In this document: piece by piece, positions 11,570 through 22,600 of the stretch
How positions within the stretch are numbered: position 1 is the stretch's first letter
Layout of the letters: the number at the start of each line of letters is the position of its first letter
Assembly (NCBI GenBank): GCA_027625915.1
Contig: JANTQA010000029.1
Coordinates: 8,494,001-8,558,000, forward strand
DNA: 64,000 bases
Source: Anaeramoeba flamelloides
Lineage: Eukaryota; Metamonada; Anaeramoebidae
Reading direction: 5' to 3'
Translations under genes and position numbers: made by a program
The notes under the pieces: generated by a model
The model's input: only the letters and a program-made list of their open reading frames with translations
Told to the model about the DNA's origin: nothing
Database searches by the model: none

Positions 11570-11880
11570 ATAATATTGTAAAAAAAAAGTTAGACATAAA
11601 AACTACTACGTTCCTCAACCTTTCATCTTTAATAAAAAAAGTTTATTCACAATATAATCAAAATTCCAGAACTTTAAATTCATGGGGCTATTGTATTTAT
11701 TGTTGTTAGTATAACCACGATTTTTAAAAGTCTCTAGTCAAGAAAAAAAGGTGTTTTTTCGTGGTAAGAAATTCCAAAGAAACGGAAGAATGAATTTGAG
11801 TTAAATTCATCCTTAAGATATTTATTTTGATAGATAATAACCAATAGTTTTGAAAATTCTGTACTTTTCTAATAAAACTG
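11570..11880 (+). repeat. Dispersed repeat R3, copy a
   Basis: Collinear with 21100-21420. Both contain TTTTTAAAAGTCTCTAGTC, followed by an AAAAAAGGT segment and an inverted CGTGG or CGGG pair, and before that TTTATTCA and AATCAAAATTCC-like blocks. Noncoding. Confidence 0.5.
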
Positions 11881-11920
11881 AAATATAGAAAAAAAAATCC
11901 TTAATGATAATTATTGCCTT

Positions 11921-12550
11921 GTCCTTCAAGTGCCGTCATGTGCCGTCATGTGCCGTAGAGTGCCTAGCTTTTCCAAAATTCAAAAGAATAAAGAAAAATC
12001 ATTTGATTTTGCTCAATTCTTTTAAATTAAAAAAAACCTAACGGCGCTCTTCTTGAGGTTTTCTTTTTTATCTGTTAAGTGTTCTAGGTTTTTTTGAGGT
12101 TTTCTATTTTTTTCTGAAGTGTTCTAGGTTTTTTTTACTTTAAAAATAAACCGAAAATTTATTAAAATTTTCGGTTTATTTCTAAAGTAAAAAAAAACCT
12201 AACGAAAATTTATTGATTTTCTAAATAAATAGAAAACTCAAAAAAACCTAACGAAAATCTATAGAACACTTCACAAATAAACAGAAAACTCAAGAAAATC
12301 TAACGGCAGTTTTCCAGAATTTAAAAGAATTGAGTAAAATCTTTGAACTAACTCCATTCTTTAAATTCTAGAAAACCTAACCAAAGTGTCCGTTAAGTGC
12401 CGTAGAGTGCCGTCAAGTGTCTAGCTTTTTTTTAATTTATGAAATTAAAAAAAAACAAACAAAAGTGTCCTAGGTTTTCCAGAATTCAAAAGAATTGAGT
12501 AAAATCATAGATTTTACTCCATTCTTTTAAATCCTGGAAAACCTAACAGA
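11921..12550. mobile_element. Modular hairpin element HP, locus 2 (large array)
   Basis: About 630 bp holding roughly five stem-loops in series. It opens with tandem TGCCGTCATG/TGCCGTAGAG units and GTGCCTAGC. Stems include TTTTCCARAATTCAAAAGAAT with its mirror ending in CCTAACGGC, and an AAATAAACCGAAAATTT stem. A second GTGCCGTCAAGTGTCTAGC header follows near 12400, with two further stems ending in CCTAACAG. Two or more elements seem to have inserted into one another. Confidence 0.7.
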
Positions 12551-12959
12551 AAATCAAAAAAAAATATTTTTTTGAATTTATATCAAAAAATAATTCTTTA
12601 ATAGTTAAAATAATTGATCCTCCATTTGAAAGATATTTATTAAATTTCAAATTCTTTTAAAAAATATGATTATAACATCTTAAATGTGAAAAAAAAAATA
12701 TTCAATTTTTTTGTTATTAAATTTGAAAAAAATCTTTCTCGAACCTTGAAAATAGATTTTCCAACTTTAATTGTGAAATATTTCTAAACAATAATTTGTG
12801 ATCCAAGATTTTTTATTAACCAATAGTGTTTTTTATAAGTCAAGTTATCAAAAAGTCAAACATTAGCAAATGCTTAATTTTTTTTTCAAAAAATTTATTC
12901 ATGATCGTGAAAGTAAAAAAATCCGTAAGTTCATTGTGTTCTATTTGTGGAATTTAGAT

Positions 12960-13560
12960 TGAAAATAAAATGCAATTTATATACCAAGTTACGAAAAATA
13001 AACCCCAATTCAAAATTTTTAACATTCCAAAATTCCAATTTTTGAAAAAAAAACTTTTTTAATCAATTCTCGAAGAAATACCAAATTAGAACCATTTACT
13101 AATTGGAAAATTAACAATTGTATATAAATTACAAGACTCACAAAACAAAAAATAAAAATTGATTAATATTAATAAATTATCTGGTGTCAAAAATTTCTGG
13201 AGAGAGCAAAACAAAAAAATGCATTAATTCATTTGTTTGTTTTCTATTATGAATATTGATCGATAAAAAGTTAGAACCATCAACTACTAATTTTATTTGA
13301 GTTCTTCTATTTGGAACAACCCAACTTTAGCATAATATCAATTGTTAAAAAAAATATTTTGATCGAATGAAACAAGTTATGTAATCCAAAAAATTAAAGA
13401 AAAACAAAAACTAAAAGATGAAAAAAACCTTTTTCATATTTTATCATAATCAAAATTATTTGCAATTTTTATGAAATTGTATTATTGTGATTGTTTGAAG
13501 CATTTTAATTATATGTGAAACTTTGAATTTTAGTTTAAAACGATTTTCTCATGAAATTAC
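12960..13560 (-). repeat. Dispersed repeat R2, copy b
   Basis: Reverse complement of 485-1035 over almost its whole length, for example AAACTAAAAGATG, TAGAACCAT and ACAATTGTATA blocks in reverse order. Noncoding. Confidence 0.65.
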
Positions 13561-13695
13561 AGTTAAATATCAGGCTACAATTTGAATTTGTTTTGGTATG
13601 AAAATAAGATGAATTTGAAATAAAAATTCGTTGATTTAAATTAAAAATCACAATAAAAGTATTCTAATATCACCTTCAGCCTTTCAGTATATAGA

Positions 13696-13696
13696 T

Positions 13697-13739
<43 letters not shown>

Positions 13740-13740
13740 A
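13696..13740. repeat. Compound microsatellite (TACA)n(TA)n
   Basis: Six or so TACA units run directly into about nine TA units. The same compound structure occurs at 39847-39905. Confidence 0.9.
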
Positions 13741-14694
13741 CAGAATAAAAATAAAATATTGAAACACTAAAGATTAATCATCATGTGTTTTTTATTTTGG
13801 AAATATTCGAAAAAATTCAAAATTATCCTATTGTGATTGTAAGATCAAAAAAAAAAAAAACAATAATATAAAATTAAATAAATATATAATAATTTACCAA
13901 AGCACAATCATGAACTATTTGATTACTAGTGCTACTTGTCATTATACATAGAACATCAATTTTTTTTTTTTTTATTATTTAATTTGATCTTTGGAGTATA
14001 TCAATAAACATTGTAAAGAAAAGCTTCCAAATCAAAAGATGAACTTTTTGACCACCTTCCAAAATAAATATAAGACTGTTACCTGTATTATTAATTAACA
14101 ATAGTAATTCAAAATATGAAAAGAAGAGATGTAAAAGTCAAAAATTTATAACTAAATGATAAATAGAGAGAGATAATTCTCATAAATAATAAAGAAATGA
14201 TTTCACAATAAAACTATAAGAAATTAAATTTTCACATTTGAAGTGATTGAAACTCTCAATGTGTAAATTTAACTGGGATTATAGAACCCTTTCAACTGCG
14301 TTTTAATATACAGATGCACTGTTTTTGCCTTAAATAATATCTGGCGTTATTTTTGAGAAATAAACAAAATTGCAAGAGTTCTTATTTGAAACGGGCTATT
14401 TAATACCGATAATTAAAATAAAATGCACAAAAAACAAAAAACATAGTTCCGATTTTATTCAAGAAAATAAGAATCAAAAAATGTAAAAAATTATACCACT
14501 TATTTTTTAATAATTTTGAAACCTTTTAACTAAGGCAGAATTTCCAAAAATCATCTTTAAATTACCAAACTCAAACAAATTGATCAATTTGATCTATAAA
14601 TTTTCAACTGATATTTTTTATATTATTGTTTGTTAAAACCATTAAAATTAAATGAGTGATATAATTAAAGAACTCTTTTAATTTTAACTTTTTT
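13741..14694. other. Intergenic, nothing recognised
   Basis: AT-rich with homopolymer tracts (A13 near 13850, T12 near 13965). No gene or repeat partner was identified. Confidence 0.4.
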
Positions 14695-14970
14695 TTTTGA
14701 TAATTGGTATAAGTTTCTTGATACTCGATCTACATAAAATTTACTAATTTGGTTTATCCTACAACTCTTCTAATTTTGATAATTAGAAATTATCACCATC
14801 ATCATAAAAAGTTATTTTGAATAACACTAAATAACAATCCACAATTTGAAAACAGTCAAAAGGGAAAGAGTCTGCAAGTGACAAGAAGTTGATACAAAGT
14901 ATAATCAAATTAAATCATCTTTGTATATATGTTATTTTTTTTCGTTTTTATAGCATTTTCTAGAAGGAAA
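14695..14970 (+). repeat. Dispersed repeat R4, copy b
   Basis: Matches 5155-5430 in the same orientation (AAAAAGTTATTTTGAATAACA, AATTAGAAATTATCACCATC). It adjoins the palindrome at 14970-15600 just as copy a adjoins its own palindrome. Confidence 0.6.
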
Positions 14971-15600
14971 ATGATAACTTTCTTAAATTTGCCAGGAAAT
15001 ATAGATTAGTTGCTAAAAAATTCAATTTTTTCGAAAAATTAAAAAATTAATAAATAGATTCCTTTGACAAATTATTTGCACAAATATTGTGGATATATTG
15101 ATTTTAAAATTAGACTTATCAAAAGCAAAATAAATTAAACCATGCCTTTAGGTTAATGCATTGACGATTATCGGGTTAATCTTTGAAATTAAAAAAATTC
15201 TAAAAATAGTTACCTTTGGAAGTTCTAAATTTGAATTATTAAATACTGGAATACATTTTTTTTTAATTAGTTTTCCATAAATCTAAAAATAGAAACTAAA
15301 ATAAAATTATATTCCATGTATTTAATAATTCTTATTTAGAACTTCCAAAGGTAACTATTTTTAGAATTTTTTAATTTCAAAGATCAACTCAATAATCATC
15401 AACATAAAAGCACAAAGACTGATTATTTTTGTTTTCTTTTGATAAAGCTACTTGTAACATCAATATATCCACAATATTTGTGCAAATAATTTATCAAAAT
15501 AATTTATTTGTTAATAATTATATTTTTAAAAAAAAACGAATTTTTTAGTAACTAATCTAAATTTCGCAACAAATTTAACAAAGATGTTTTGTGACTTTGA
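14970..15600. repeat. Large foldback palindrome, about 630 bp
   Basis: Arms of about 290 bp mirror each other around a centre near 15283. AATTATTTGCACAAATATTG at 15073 pairs with CAATATTTGTGCAAATAATT at 15470, and TAGTTACCTTTGGAAGTTCT at 15208 pairs with AGAACTTCCAAAGGTAACTA at 15340. The unpaired centre is under 80 bp. The arms have diverged by small indels. Confidence 0.8.
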
Positions 15601-17018
15601 AGTCTGTATATTGAAAATTCAACCTTTAAATTTATGGCGAAATGCCATTTTTATTCGGAAATTGTTCAGGTTTCTACTAATAAATAGATCATTTTTAATT
15701 AATGGAGATCAACAAATATTACTACTTGACTTTGAGATTTTTTAGAGACATTTGAACCATGTAGCACTAATGTGGTTAAACAAAATAACTACATACTTTG
15801 ATCCTAGTCTTCTTCTTGGTATACGCTAAACCCTTAAAAATGAAAGTTTTTTGGAAGTTGTCTTTGGTCGCCTGACAATACTCGAAAAAAACACTTTTTT
15901 TGAATTCTTTATAATTTATAAAAAAAAACATTGAAATTCGCAACCTATTTTTAAAATAATAAGCTTGTGTTGTGGTAAATTCTTTATAATATTTACAACT
16001 TTTGAATTTGAATTCCTTTTTTCCATTTTTTTCTCGAGTTTTCAATAATAAACTCTCTTCATTTTGGTGCAAAGTTCCAAAGTCAAAAAGTTGATTTTTG
16101 ATATGAAATTTTTAGCAAATAGAGTCCTTGAATCTTGAAAACATAAAGTTCATTAATAATTTTGTACAGCTGTTTTATGGATTTTGAGCACAAATTAGAC
16201 TTGAAGTCAGACTAGTCTCTATTTAAAAAACATTATCTGAAATATAGAGTAAAAAAATAACTAAATTTTTAAGTTCTGCTCTTCAATTCAGAGTTAATGT
16301 CTTATTTGGTGTTGGAATATTTAGTATAATCATGACATAGTTTAAAAAGTGTTTTCTTTGAGAGTAAAAGGAAAATAATAAAAAAACCTCGAGATTTATT
16401 GTTTTCTTCTTTCGTGTTTGGAAAAAATAAAAGGTTTTTTAAAAGTTTTTCTCAAAGGAAAACAAATTTTAATACAACAGAACCTAGATCTTTTCAAAGT
16501 TATTCTCTAATGACAAAAAAAATTTTAGAATTTGGTTGAGGGTATTAATTGATTTTCTTTTTCTTTTCTTTGTAATTAACTTTTTTTTTTTTATTATTTT
16601 ATTTTTTTAGAATTTCCTTACCCGTTTTAGAGAACCACAAAACAAATAATTCTATCAACAACTATTCATTAGTGAATAATTAATGGCATCTTTAACAAAT
16701 AATTTCAAATTATCTTAAAATTTTGAGTATTTAATTTTAATAATTCTTTTAAATTAGCGAAAAAGAATCCAAATGACTGGAACGGGTAGTACAAGTTCTA
16801 ATTCAAAAAATTATATTTTTAATTAGAAAAATTTGTGTAAAAAACTTTTTCATTTGTTTTTTTCTTCTTCTTTTTGTTCATTTTTGTCACAAAAAAAAAA
16901 AAAATAATTTTTTTTATACTCCTTTTCCAGCTGAAACGACAACTTTGTTTCTTTAAATTTACACAAACTCCTTTCAACAAAAAGAAATTAATACACAAAA
17001 AAGAAAAGAAAAAATTCG
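15601..17018. other. Intergenic upstream of the homeobox gene
   Basis: AT-rich. A T-rich tract ending in TTTTTTTAG at about 16611 looks like an intron acceptor and is followed by a short open stretch ending at a TAA, but no partner exon was found. The homeobox promoter should lie in the last few hundred bases; nothing specific was recognised. Confidence 0.3.
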
Positions 17019-18041
17019 ATGACTGATCAGAAAAGAAGATACACAACACAAAACGAAAGAGTGTATTTGAGGCAACAATTTATCCACAATTCTAATCCCA
17101 ACAATGAAGAGGTTATGTGCATTGCTGAAAGTCTCAATTGGACATGCAGTCGAGTTGCAAGATGGTTTTCCAACCAGAGATCAAGAACACCAAAGCACTC
17201 CAAGCTGCTTCAAGAATTGACAAACCAAAAGCAAATGACAAACAAACTAAACCAAATCTACAACAAGTCTTTGCAGCAGTCCGACTCAAGAGTCAAGTTT
17301 TTGAATTGGATCAATTATTCCATTGAAGGAATGAAGCAAGATTTGCAAAAAAGCGAATCCAAAGAGGATTGTCTTTACAACAAAATTGAAATAGCCATGT
17401 GCCATTTACAAAATAGGCTCGTATCACAAATTGAAAACGAGTCTTCGTTCCTTCAAGAAGTGAAAAATTTACAATCACCAGAAACTTTGCAAGTTCATTT
17501 AAAAGATACACTCGGCCAAAGTGCGCACAACAATAATAATACTAAAAATAATAGCAGTAACAACAAAAACAATAAGAATAATACTAATAAAAACAATTTC
17601 TCATTGAGGAGCAATGCTTTTAAGATCAAAACCATCGAGAAAAATGATAAAGCAAGCCAAAATAAAATGCTTTTGACGAAAAATCTGAAAAAAAATGATC
17701 ACAAACAGTTCCTTTCGATTCGAAAAAGAAAGAAATCTCAGTACACGGGCACTTCAACCTACAAACAATCACCCATAGCAAAACAACCTTTCCTAAAAAT
17801 TAAACATAAATTACATTCCATCCCAAGGAACAATTTCCCAAATGAAAACACAATTCCCTTAACTCGCAAAATGAGAGCAGAATTGTCCAATTCAAATAAG
17901 CAATTAAATCTTCATACCCAAACTAAAACCCATCAACAAATCGAACTTGAAAAGCAATTGTCAATGCACCTTAACCGTATAATTCAAAGACAAACAAAAA
18001 AAAAGGAACATTCACAAACCACAACAGAATCAATTATTTAA
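17019..18041 (+). CDS. Homeodomain protein, 340 aa
   Basis: Probable sequence-specific DNA-binding transcription factor. Residues about 2-61 form a homeodomain: L17 and F21 take the helix-1 core positions (16 and 20), and recognition helix SRVARWFSNQRSR supplies W48, F49, N51 and R53 in homeodomain numbering, with serine at position 50. The spacing is that of a standard 60-residue domain, with no TALE three-residue insertion. After it come a glutamine- and asparagine-containing helical stretch (about 65-160), an Asn-rich tract (about 168-192) and a long basic, low-complexity tail. The ATG follows an A-rich leader, and no intron is needed. The domain lies at the extreme N terminus. Fold assignment is firm; family and targets cannot be told. 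Confidence 0.85.
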   Translation: MTDQKRRYTTQNERVYLRQQFIHNSNPNNEEVMCIAESLNWTCSRVARWFSNQRSRTPKHSKLLQELTNQKQMTNKLNQIYNKSLQQSDSRVKFLNWINYSIEGMKQDLQKSESKEDCLYNKIEIAMCHLQNRLVSQIENESSFLQEVKNLQSPETLQVHLKDTLGQSAHNNNNTKNNSSNNKNNKNNTNKNNFSLRSNAFKIKTIEKNDKASQNKMLLTKNLKKNDHKQFLSIRKRKKSQYTGTSTYKQSPIAKQPFLKIKHKLHSIPRNNFPNENTIPLTRKMRAELSNSNKQLNLHTQTKTHQQIELEKQLSMHLNRIIQRQTKKKEHSQTTTESII

Positions 18042-19350
18042 TAAATTTTATAAATTTTTTCAAATTGGGTTTATTGTTGTTTCTTTTTTTCTTGACCAAT
18101 TTATTTCCAAGTTTTTTTTCTTAGCTTCCCAAACTTTTACAGAGTAATTGTGGTTCGTAATACATTTTAAAAAGTTTGAACTTTATATCTCTAATTCGAA
18201 TCAGTAATTTTTGAAAACGAATTTTTAGTAAGATATAGGATAGATCTTTCTTTGTTATCTTTTAATTGTAAAGTAAGTATATACAGAAGAAGTTCTTGAG
18301 ATGAAAGAATTTTTTTTTTATTTCAAAAAGAAGTGTTTTTTTTTTAATTTGATTTTTTTAAGTGTACAAAAGGCTGAGTATTTTATTAAAATAAAGATAA
18401 AAATAGTTATAAAATTCTTTTTGATAAGAAAAAAAAATTTTATTTAGAATAATGAAGTGATAATATGAGTTTTTTTATAATGTTTGTAGGATCATTTTTT
18501 GTGCTTTATATAAGTGTTCTGGCAAAGTTTTCTGGATATGATATTAACAACATCTTTATTAGATACTTTTGGTTTTTAAAAGATCCCAAATATTTTGTTT
18601 TTTAATGAAAGATTGTGGAAAATTTTTTGTTTTTTTCTATTTTTATCCCATAGATTTTTTCCTCCATATTAAAAAAAGGGACAGTTGGTACATTATATTA
18701 CCAAATAAATGATTCAACCACCAACCCCAAAATCTTAACCACAAGAACAAAAATAGTAGCTACTAAAGACACAACAGTAATACAAAGGAATTAAATAAAA
18801 AAATACAACAAAAGAACAACAAAATAGATATAACCTAACCCAAAATATCTATTTCAATAATAATAACCAAATCAACAATAATATAACCACATATAATAGA
18901 TTAGTAATAACTTCAATAATAACACAAACAACACCAAGAACAAATAATAGCAATAAGCAATCATGCTATTATTATCTTCTCATTGTTTTCTTTCTACATT
19001 TTTATCAATTACTACAAAATAATTAAAACTTTTTTTCTTATTATTTGAAATTTTTTGTTTTTAATTTTATTTTCAAAAATCTTTTTTAATTATTATTTAG
19101 TTAATTTAAGTTCTTTAGAATTCCTTTTACTATTATCTTATTTTTTGAAATTTATTAAAAATATTTTTCTGAAAAATTTAAAAGTAAAAAATTTTATTAA
19201 TTAATAATGAACCAGAACAGTGATTCAAAAAAAAAAAAAAACTATTTGGAAAATTCTCTCTCTATATTTAACCTAAATATAAATATAACTTGTGATTAGT
19301 TACCTAACAATAATGTAAAATTATATTATCATTATTTATTATTTCAGATA
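18042..19350. other. Intergenic with a C/A-rich, G-poor block
   Basis: T-rich trailer of the homeobox gene, then 18690-18965, where the plus strand is almost all A, C and T, with ACAACA and AATAATAA words and very little G. No long open frame exists there. A transcribed low-complexity RNA or a decayed coding sequence are both possible; neither can be shown. Confidence 0.4.
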
Positions 19351-19797
19351 CAGCTGTCCCAAGGCTACCATAAAATTATAAATAAAACCGAATTGAATTT
19401 TCAATTCTTATTTTCCATTTTCAAAAAATTCAGAAATAAGAGTTATTATTCAAATAAAAAAAATGATAAAGGAGCTATTATTCAAAATTTTGGAAAATCA
19501 AAAAAAAAAAATTCAAGATCCCATGAAACTTAAAAATTATTCATACAAAAAAGATCAAAAAAAATATCAATATTTACTGATCTTTAAAAAATTTACCTTT
19601 TTTGAACAATATTTTAAAGTACTTTATAAATCTTCAAATTTTTTTTTTTGATGTTTCAAAAATTTGAATAATAGCTCATTTATTGAAAATTCTTTTGGAA
19701 TAATAACTCTTATTTCCAATTTTTTTGAAAATAGAAAATAAGAAAAGAAAATCAATTGTGTTGTATTAAAAATTTTATGGTAGACTTGGAAAGACTG
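19351..19797. mobile_element. TA-flanked foldback element, family G, copy 1
   Basis: 447 bp. Ends CAGCTGTCCCAAGGCTACCA and TGGTAGACTTGGAAAGACTG, flanked by TA at 19349-19350 and 19798-19799. Internal arms are also inverted (AAATAAGAGTTATTATTC mirrored by GAATAATAACTCTTATTT). The short frames inside on both strands are by-products. Right end resembles that of copy 2 at 28620-29218. Confidence 0.8.
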
Positions 19798-20404
19798 TAC
19801 ATAAAAATATCCACACATAACCTGCATCCACTTAGAAGTAACCAGCCAACAAAGACAAATTCAATTTTTTTATTAGCCAATCAATATACAATTGTTAGAA
19901 AAAAGAGAAGCAATAAAATTCAGATTAGAGTTAATATACAAAAAATAAATATCTGAATAAACATTAGATCATGAAAAAAAGTAAATATTTAAAAAATATG
20001 TGTGACACTGCACAAGTATGAAAAAAATAAAATTGAAAAATTAAAGTTAGACAAAACTAAACTCAATTCCAAAAATTGTGGCACACCTTCAAAATCAATT
20101 TAATTCAAAGAAAAGTGATTTTTGACTCTTAAATAGAAAAGTTAGATTTTAACAACCAATAGAAATAATTTTAAAGTTAATTATTTATCATTTTTTTTCA
20201 TTATTTTTTGATTTTTGATTTTCAATAATTTTTTTGATTTTTTTTGGATTCTTTTTTTTTCAAAACTTTTCGAAAATCTCAAAATCACTTTAAAATGAAA
20301 TTTAAAAGTTTTCATTCTTATCACAAAAAAAAAAATTTTTTTTTCTCTCAAAAAGAAAAAAGATTCTTTTTTTATCAAGAAAAAAATTTTTGAAAAAAAA
20401 TCAG

Positions 20405-20830
20405 GATATGGGGTGCTAGAGCACATGGCCTACAAACATACCTTATTATCATTAATGGAAGTGTGGATACTGAATGTATTATTAATGATATTATCAAAAA
20501 ATCAAATGTAATTCAACTCGCTAATTCAGAATATGGTGAGTTGAAATGGATTTTCCAAAAGGATGGAGCTTGTCCACATACTTCAAAAAAAAAAAACTCA
20601 AACTTACTTAAATCGGGTATGTAGTATTCTGGACCCTTGACCCCCAATTCCACAAATTTAAAACCAATTGGGAATTTATCGATACTAAACTGAAAAATTG
20701 TAACTAAAAAAAGAAGAAGATTTTTTAAAATTTTCACTAATGTATGGAATACTTTGAGTTGGGAAACCTAAGAAAATTAGTAAACTCTATATTTAAAAGG
20801 ATAGATTTAGTTATCAAAAGACAAGCTCAA
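20405..20830 (+). pseudogene. Tc1/mariner transposase relic (C-terminal half)
   Basis: Translation in shifting plus frames gives WGARAHG and INGSVDTE, then WIFQKDGACPHTSKK, which matches the second catalytic Asp block of Tc1-type DDE transposases (FQQDNAPCHTAKK). SGPLTPNSTNLKPIGNL follows, matching SPDLNPIENL with both sites altered. Last come WNTLSWETLRKLVNSI and VIKRQAQSI, matching the usual C terminus. At least two frame changes and in-frame stops show that it is dead. The first half of the protein, with its helix-turn-helix region, is not found upstream. A possible inverted end lies near 20885-20925 (TTCCAAAAATAGGGGTACAC). Confidence 0.75.
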
Positions 20831-21099
20831 TCTATTATTAGTTTTTATTAATTTTTCTTTCAATAAAAATGGATTTTTTGGTAACCGTGTTCCAAAAATA
20901 GGGGTACACTTTTTTTTATTTTTTCTTTTTTATTTTCCGAATTGAATTTTAAATTTACGATAAAATATATAAATAGTATTAATTAAATATTTTCGGGTCT
21001 TTTATTATTTTAATGTTTAAGTATTATGTATTTTGGAGTATATTTTTATTAATGTAATTATTTTTTATGTCCCATTTTTTGTAATTGAGTTTACAACTT

Positions 21100-21420
21100 A
21101 AATTACCATTTCATCATTCTTAATCATGTTTATTCATAATAAAATCAACATTCCGCCTCTTAAAAATCTTGAGGGCATTGTATTTAATATGTTAATCGTA
21201 ATTCTACGATTTTTAAAAGTCTCTAGTCCCGAAAAAAGGTCTATTATCGGGTAAAAAAAAATTTTTTTTTTACAAGGTGGAAAAATGAAAAATAATCAGT
21301 GGCTAAAATCCTTTTTTTTTAATTTTGAATGAGTAAAATTTCTTTTTAGGAATTGATTTTTATTTTGAAATAACATTGATTTTTTTTTTTTTTTAAAATT
21401 AACTTAAAATCTTGTTATCT
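21100..21420 (+). repeat. Dispersed repeat R3, copy b
   Basis: Same orientation as 11570-11880, with TTTTTAAAAGTCTCTAGTC in common and CCCGAAAAAAGG...CGGG forming a small hairpin. Confidence 0.5.
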
Positions 21421-22129
21421 AAATAAACTCTATTTTTAGAAAGTTGTATCAATTTCGAAAAAATAATTGATATTTAAATTTCAAGACTTAATTATTTTCA
21501 AAAATATTTATCCACTAAAACATGTTTTTGAATGTGTTTTTTATTCCTATTCATACCAAAAAAAAATTAAATGTTTATCTTAAAATCATTTTTTCTAATT
21601 TTTCCAAACATTCTTTTTTTTTTGAAATAATTTTCAAATTCGTTTTTTTTTTTCGATTTCTTTTTCTTTCGAAAAAGATGATGTGAAAAAAAAAAAAATA
21701 TTCGAAAAGACAAATAACCACAAAGAAAATTGAGACCATGTTATGTCTTTTAAAAGAAATTTAATTATTAGTAGAAAATCTTCTTATTTACTTTTTTTCA
21801 GTGAAAGTTCAATAATAAAAAATATGTAAAGCTCATTTCAAAAAACTCTTACTCACTTTTTTTTAAGTTTTAACTTTTATTTTTTTTTAATTTTTAAAAT
21901 AATCAGGTTTTGATTTTATAATGATTTAAAAGTGAATTACAAATCAAATTTAGTTATTAATTGTTCTCGAATATTAAAGTATATATATAATAGATATTTC
22001 AATTTATTATTTCAGATGACTGATATTTTTTGAAATAGAGTTAATGTTTATAAAAAAGAAACTCAACGAATTAATCATTTGGTTTTTATGTTGAAAATTA
22101 TTGAATAAAACTATATATTACAAAAATTG

Positions 22130-22600
22130 AAAAAAATAAACTCCTTTTCAAACAAAAGGACACACCTCTCAAATCATCAATACCATTAAATTTGATTGTT
22201 AATAAGCTAATTACTTATTGATGATTTTTATTTGAATTATTCATTTTTTCATTTTTTATTGACTTTTTTACTTATGGATTTTGAAAAGTTGGAAAATGAA
22301 AAAGTAAGAGATGAAGAAACTAATTTGGAAATAATCTGCCATTATTATAAATGGAAACAGTTGAGTTTTGATTTCGAATGAACTAGATGTAAGAATTAAG
22401 AAAGAACATAATTGGATTGATGTATGGAACAAAGAAAAGAGAAATAAAGAAAAAACACAGTCCAACGAAATACCAGTAGAATTGTGACTTTATATTGAAA
22501 ATCAGACTTTAAAGAACAAAAGTTCGACGTGTAAAGCGTTATCAATAAAATTTCGAGAACCTTTCCCCAATTCGCATTGTTCAAAGGTTTTTATTTATTT
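22130..22600 (+). pseudogene. Possible second transposase relic (N-terminal part)
   Basis: From ATG at 22274 the plus strand reads MDFEKLENEKVRDEETNLEI and, after stops, WIDVWNKEKRNKEK and TLKNKSSTCKALSIKF. This order of a short acidic start followed by a helix-turn-helix-like block resembles Tc1-type transposase N termini. A TIR-like stretch (CAAACAAAAGGACACACC) lies about 120 bp upstream, and a similar one (CAAATAAAAAGGCACACC) follows at 22645. Stops and frame breaks make it non-functional. Family assignment is tentative. Confidence 0.35.

Noticed and set aside
10095-12550. CCTAAC/GTTAGG words as telomeric repeats
   Set aside because: They occur singly at hairpin tips, followed by G and not in tandem; this is not a telomere tract.
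15776-16072. 98-codon minus-strand frame
   Set aside because: Lys/Phe/Tyr-rich, no recognisable motif, repeat-rich surroundings; likely chance.
16612-16650. Possible last exon after TTTTTTTAG (reads NFLTRFREPQNK then stop)
   Set aside because: No upstream exon with matching phase could be found within 1 kb.
20513-20737. 74-codon minus-strand frame
   Set aside because: Antisense of the Tc1/mariner transposase relic.
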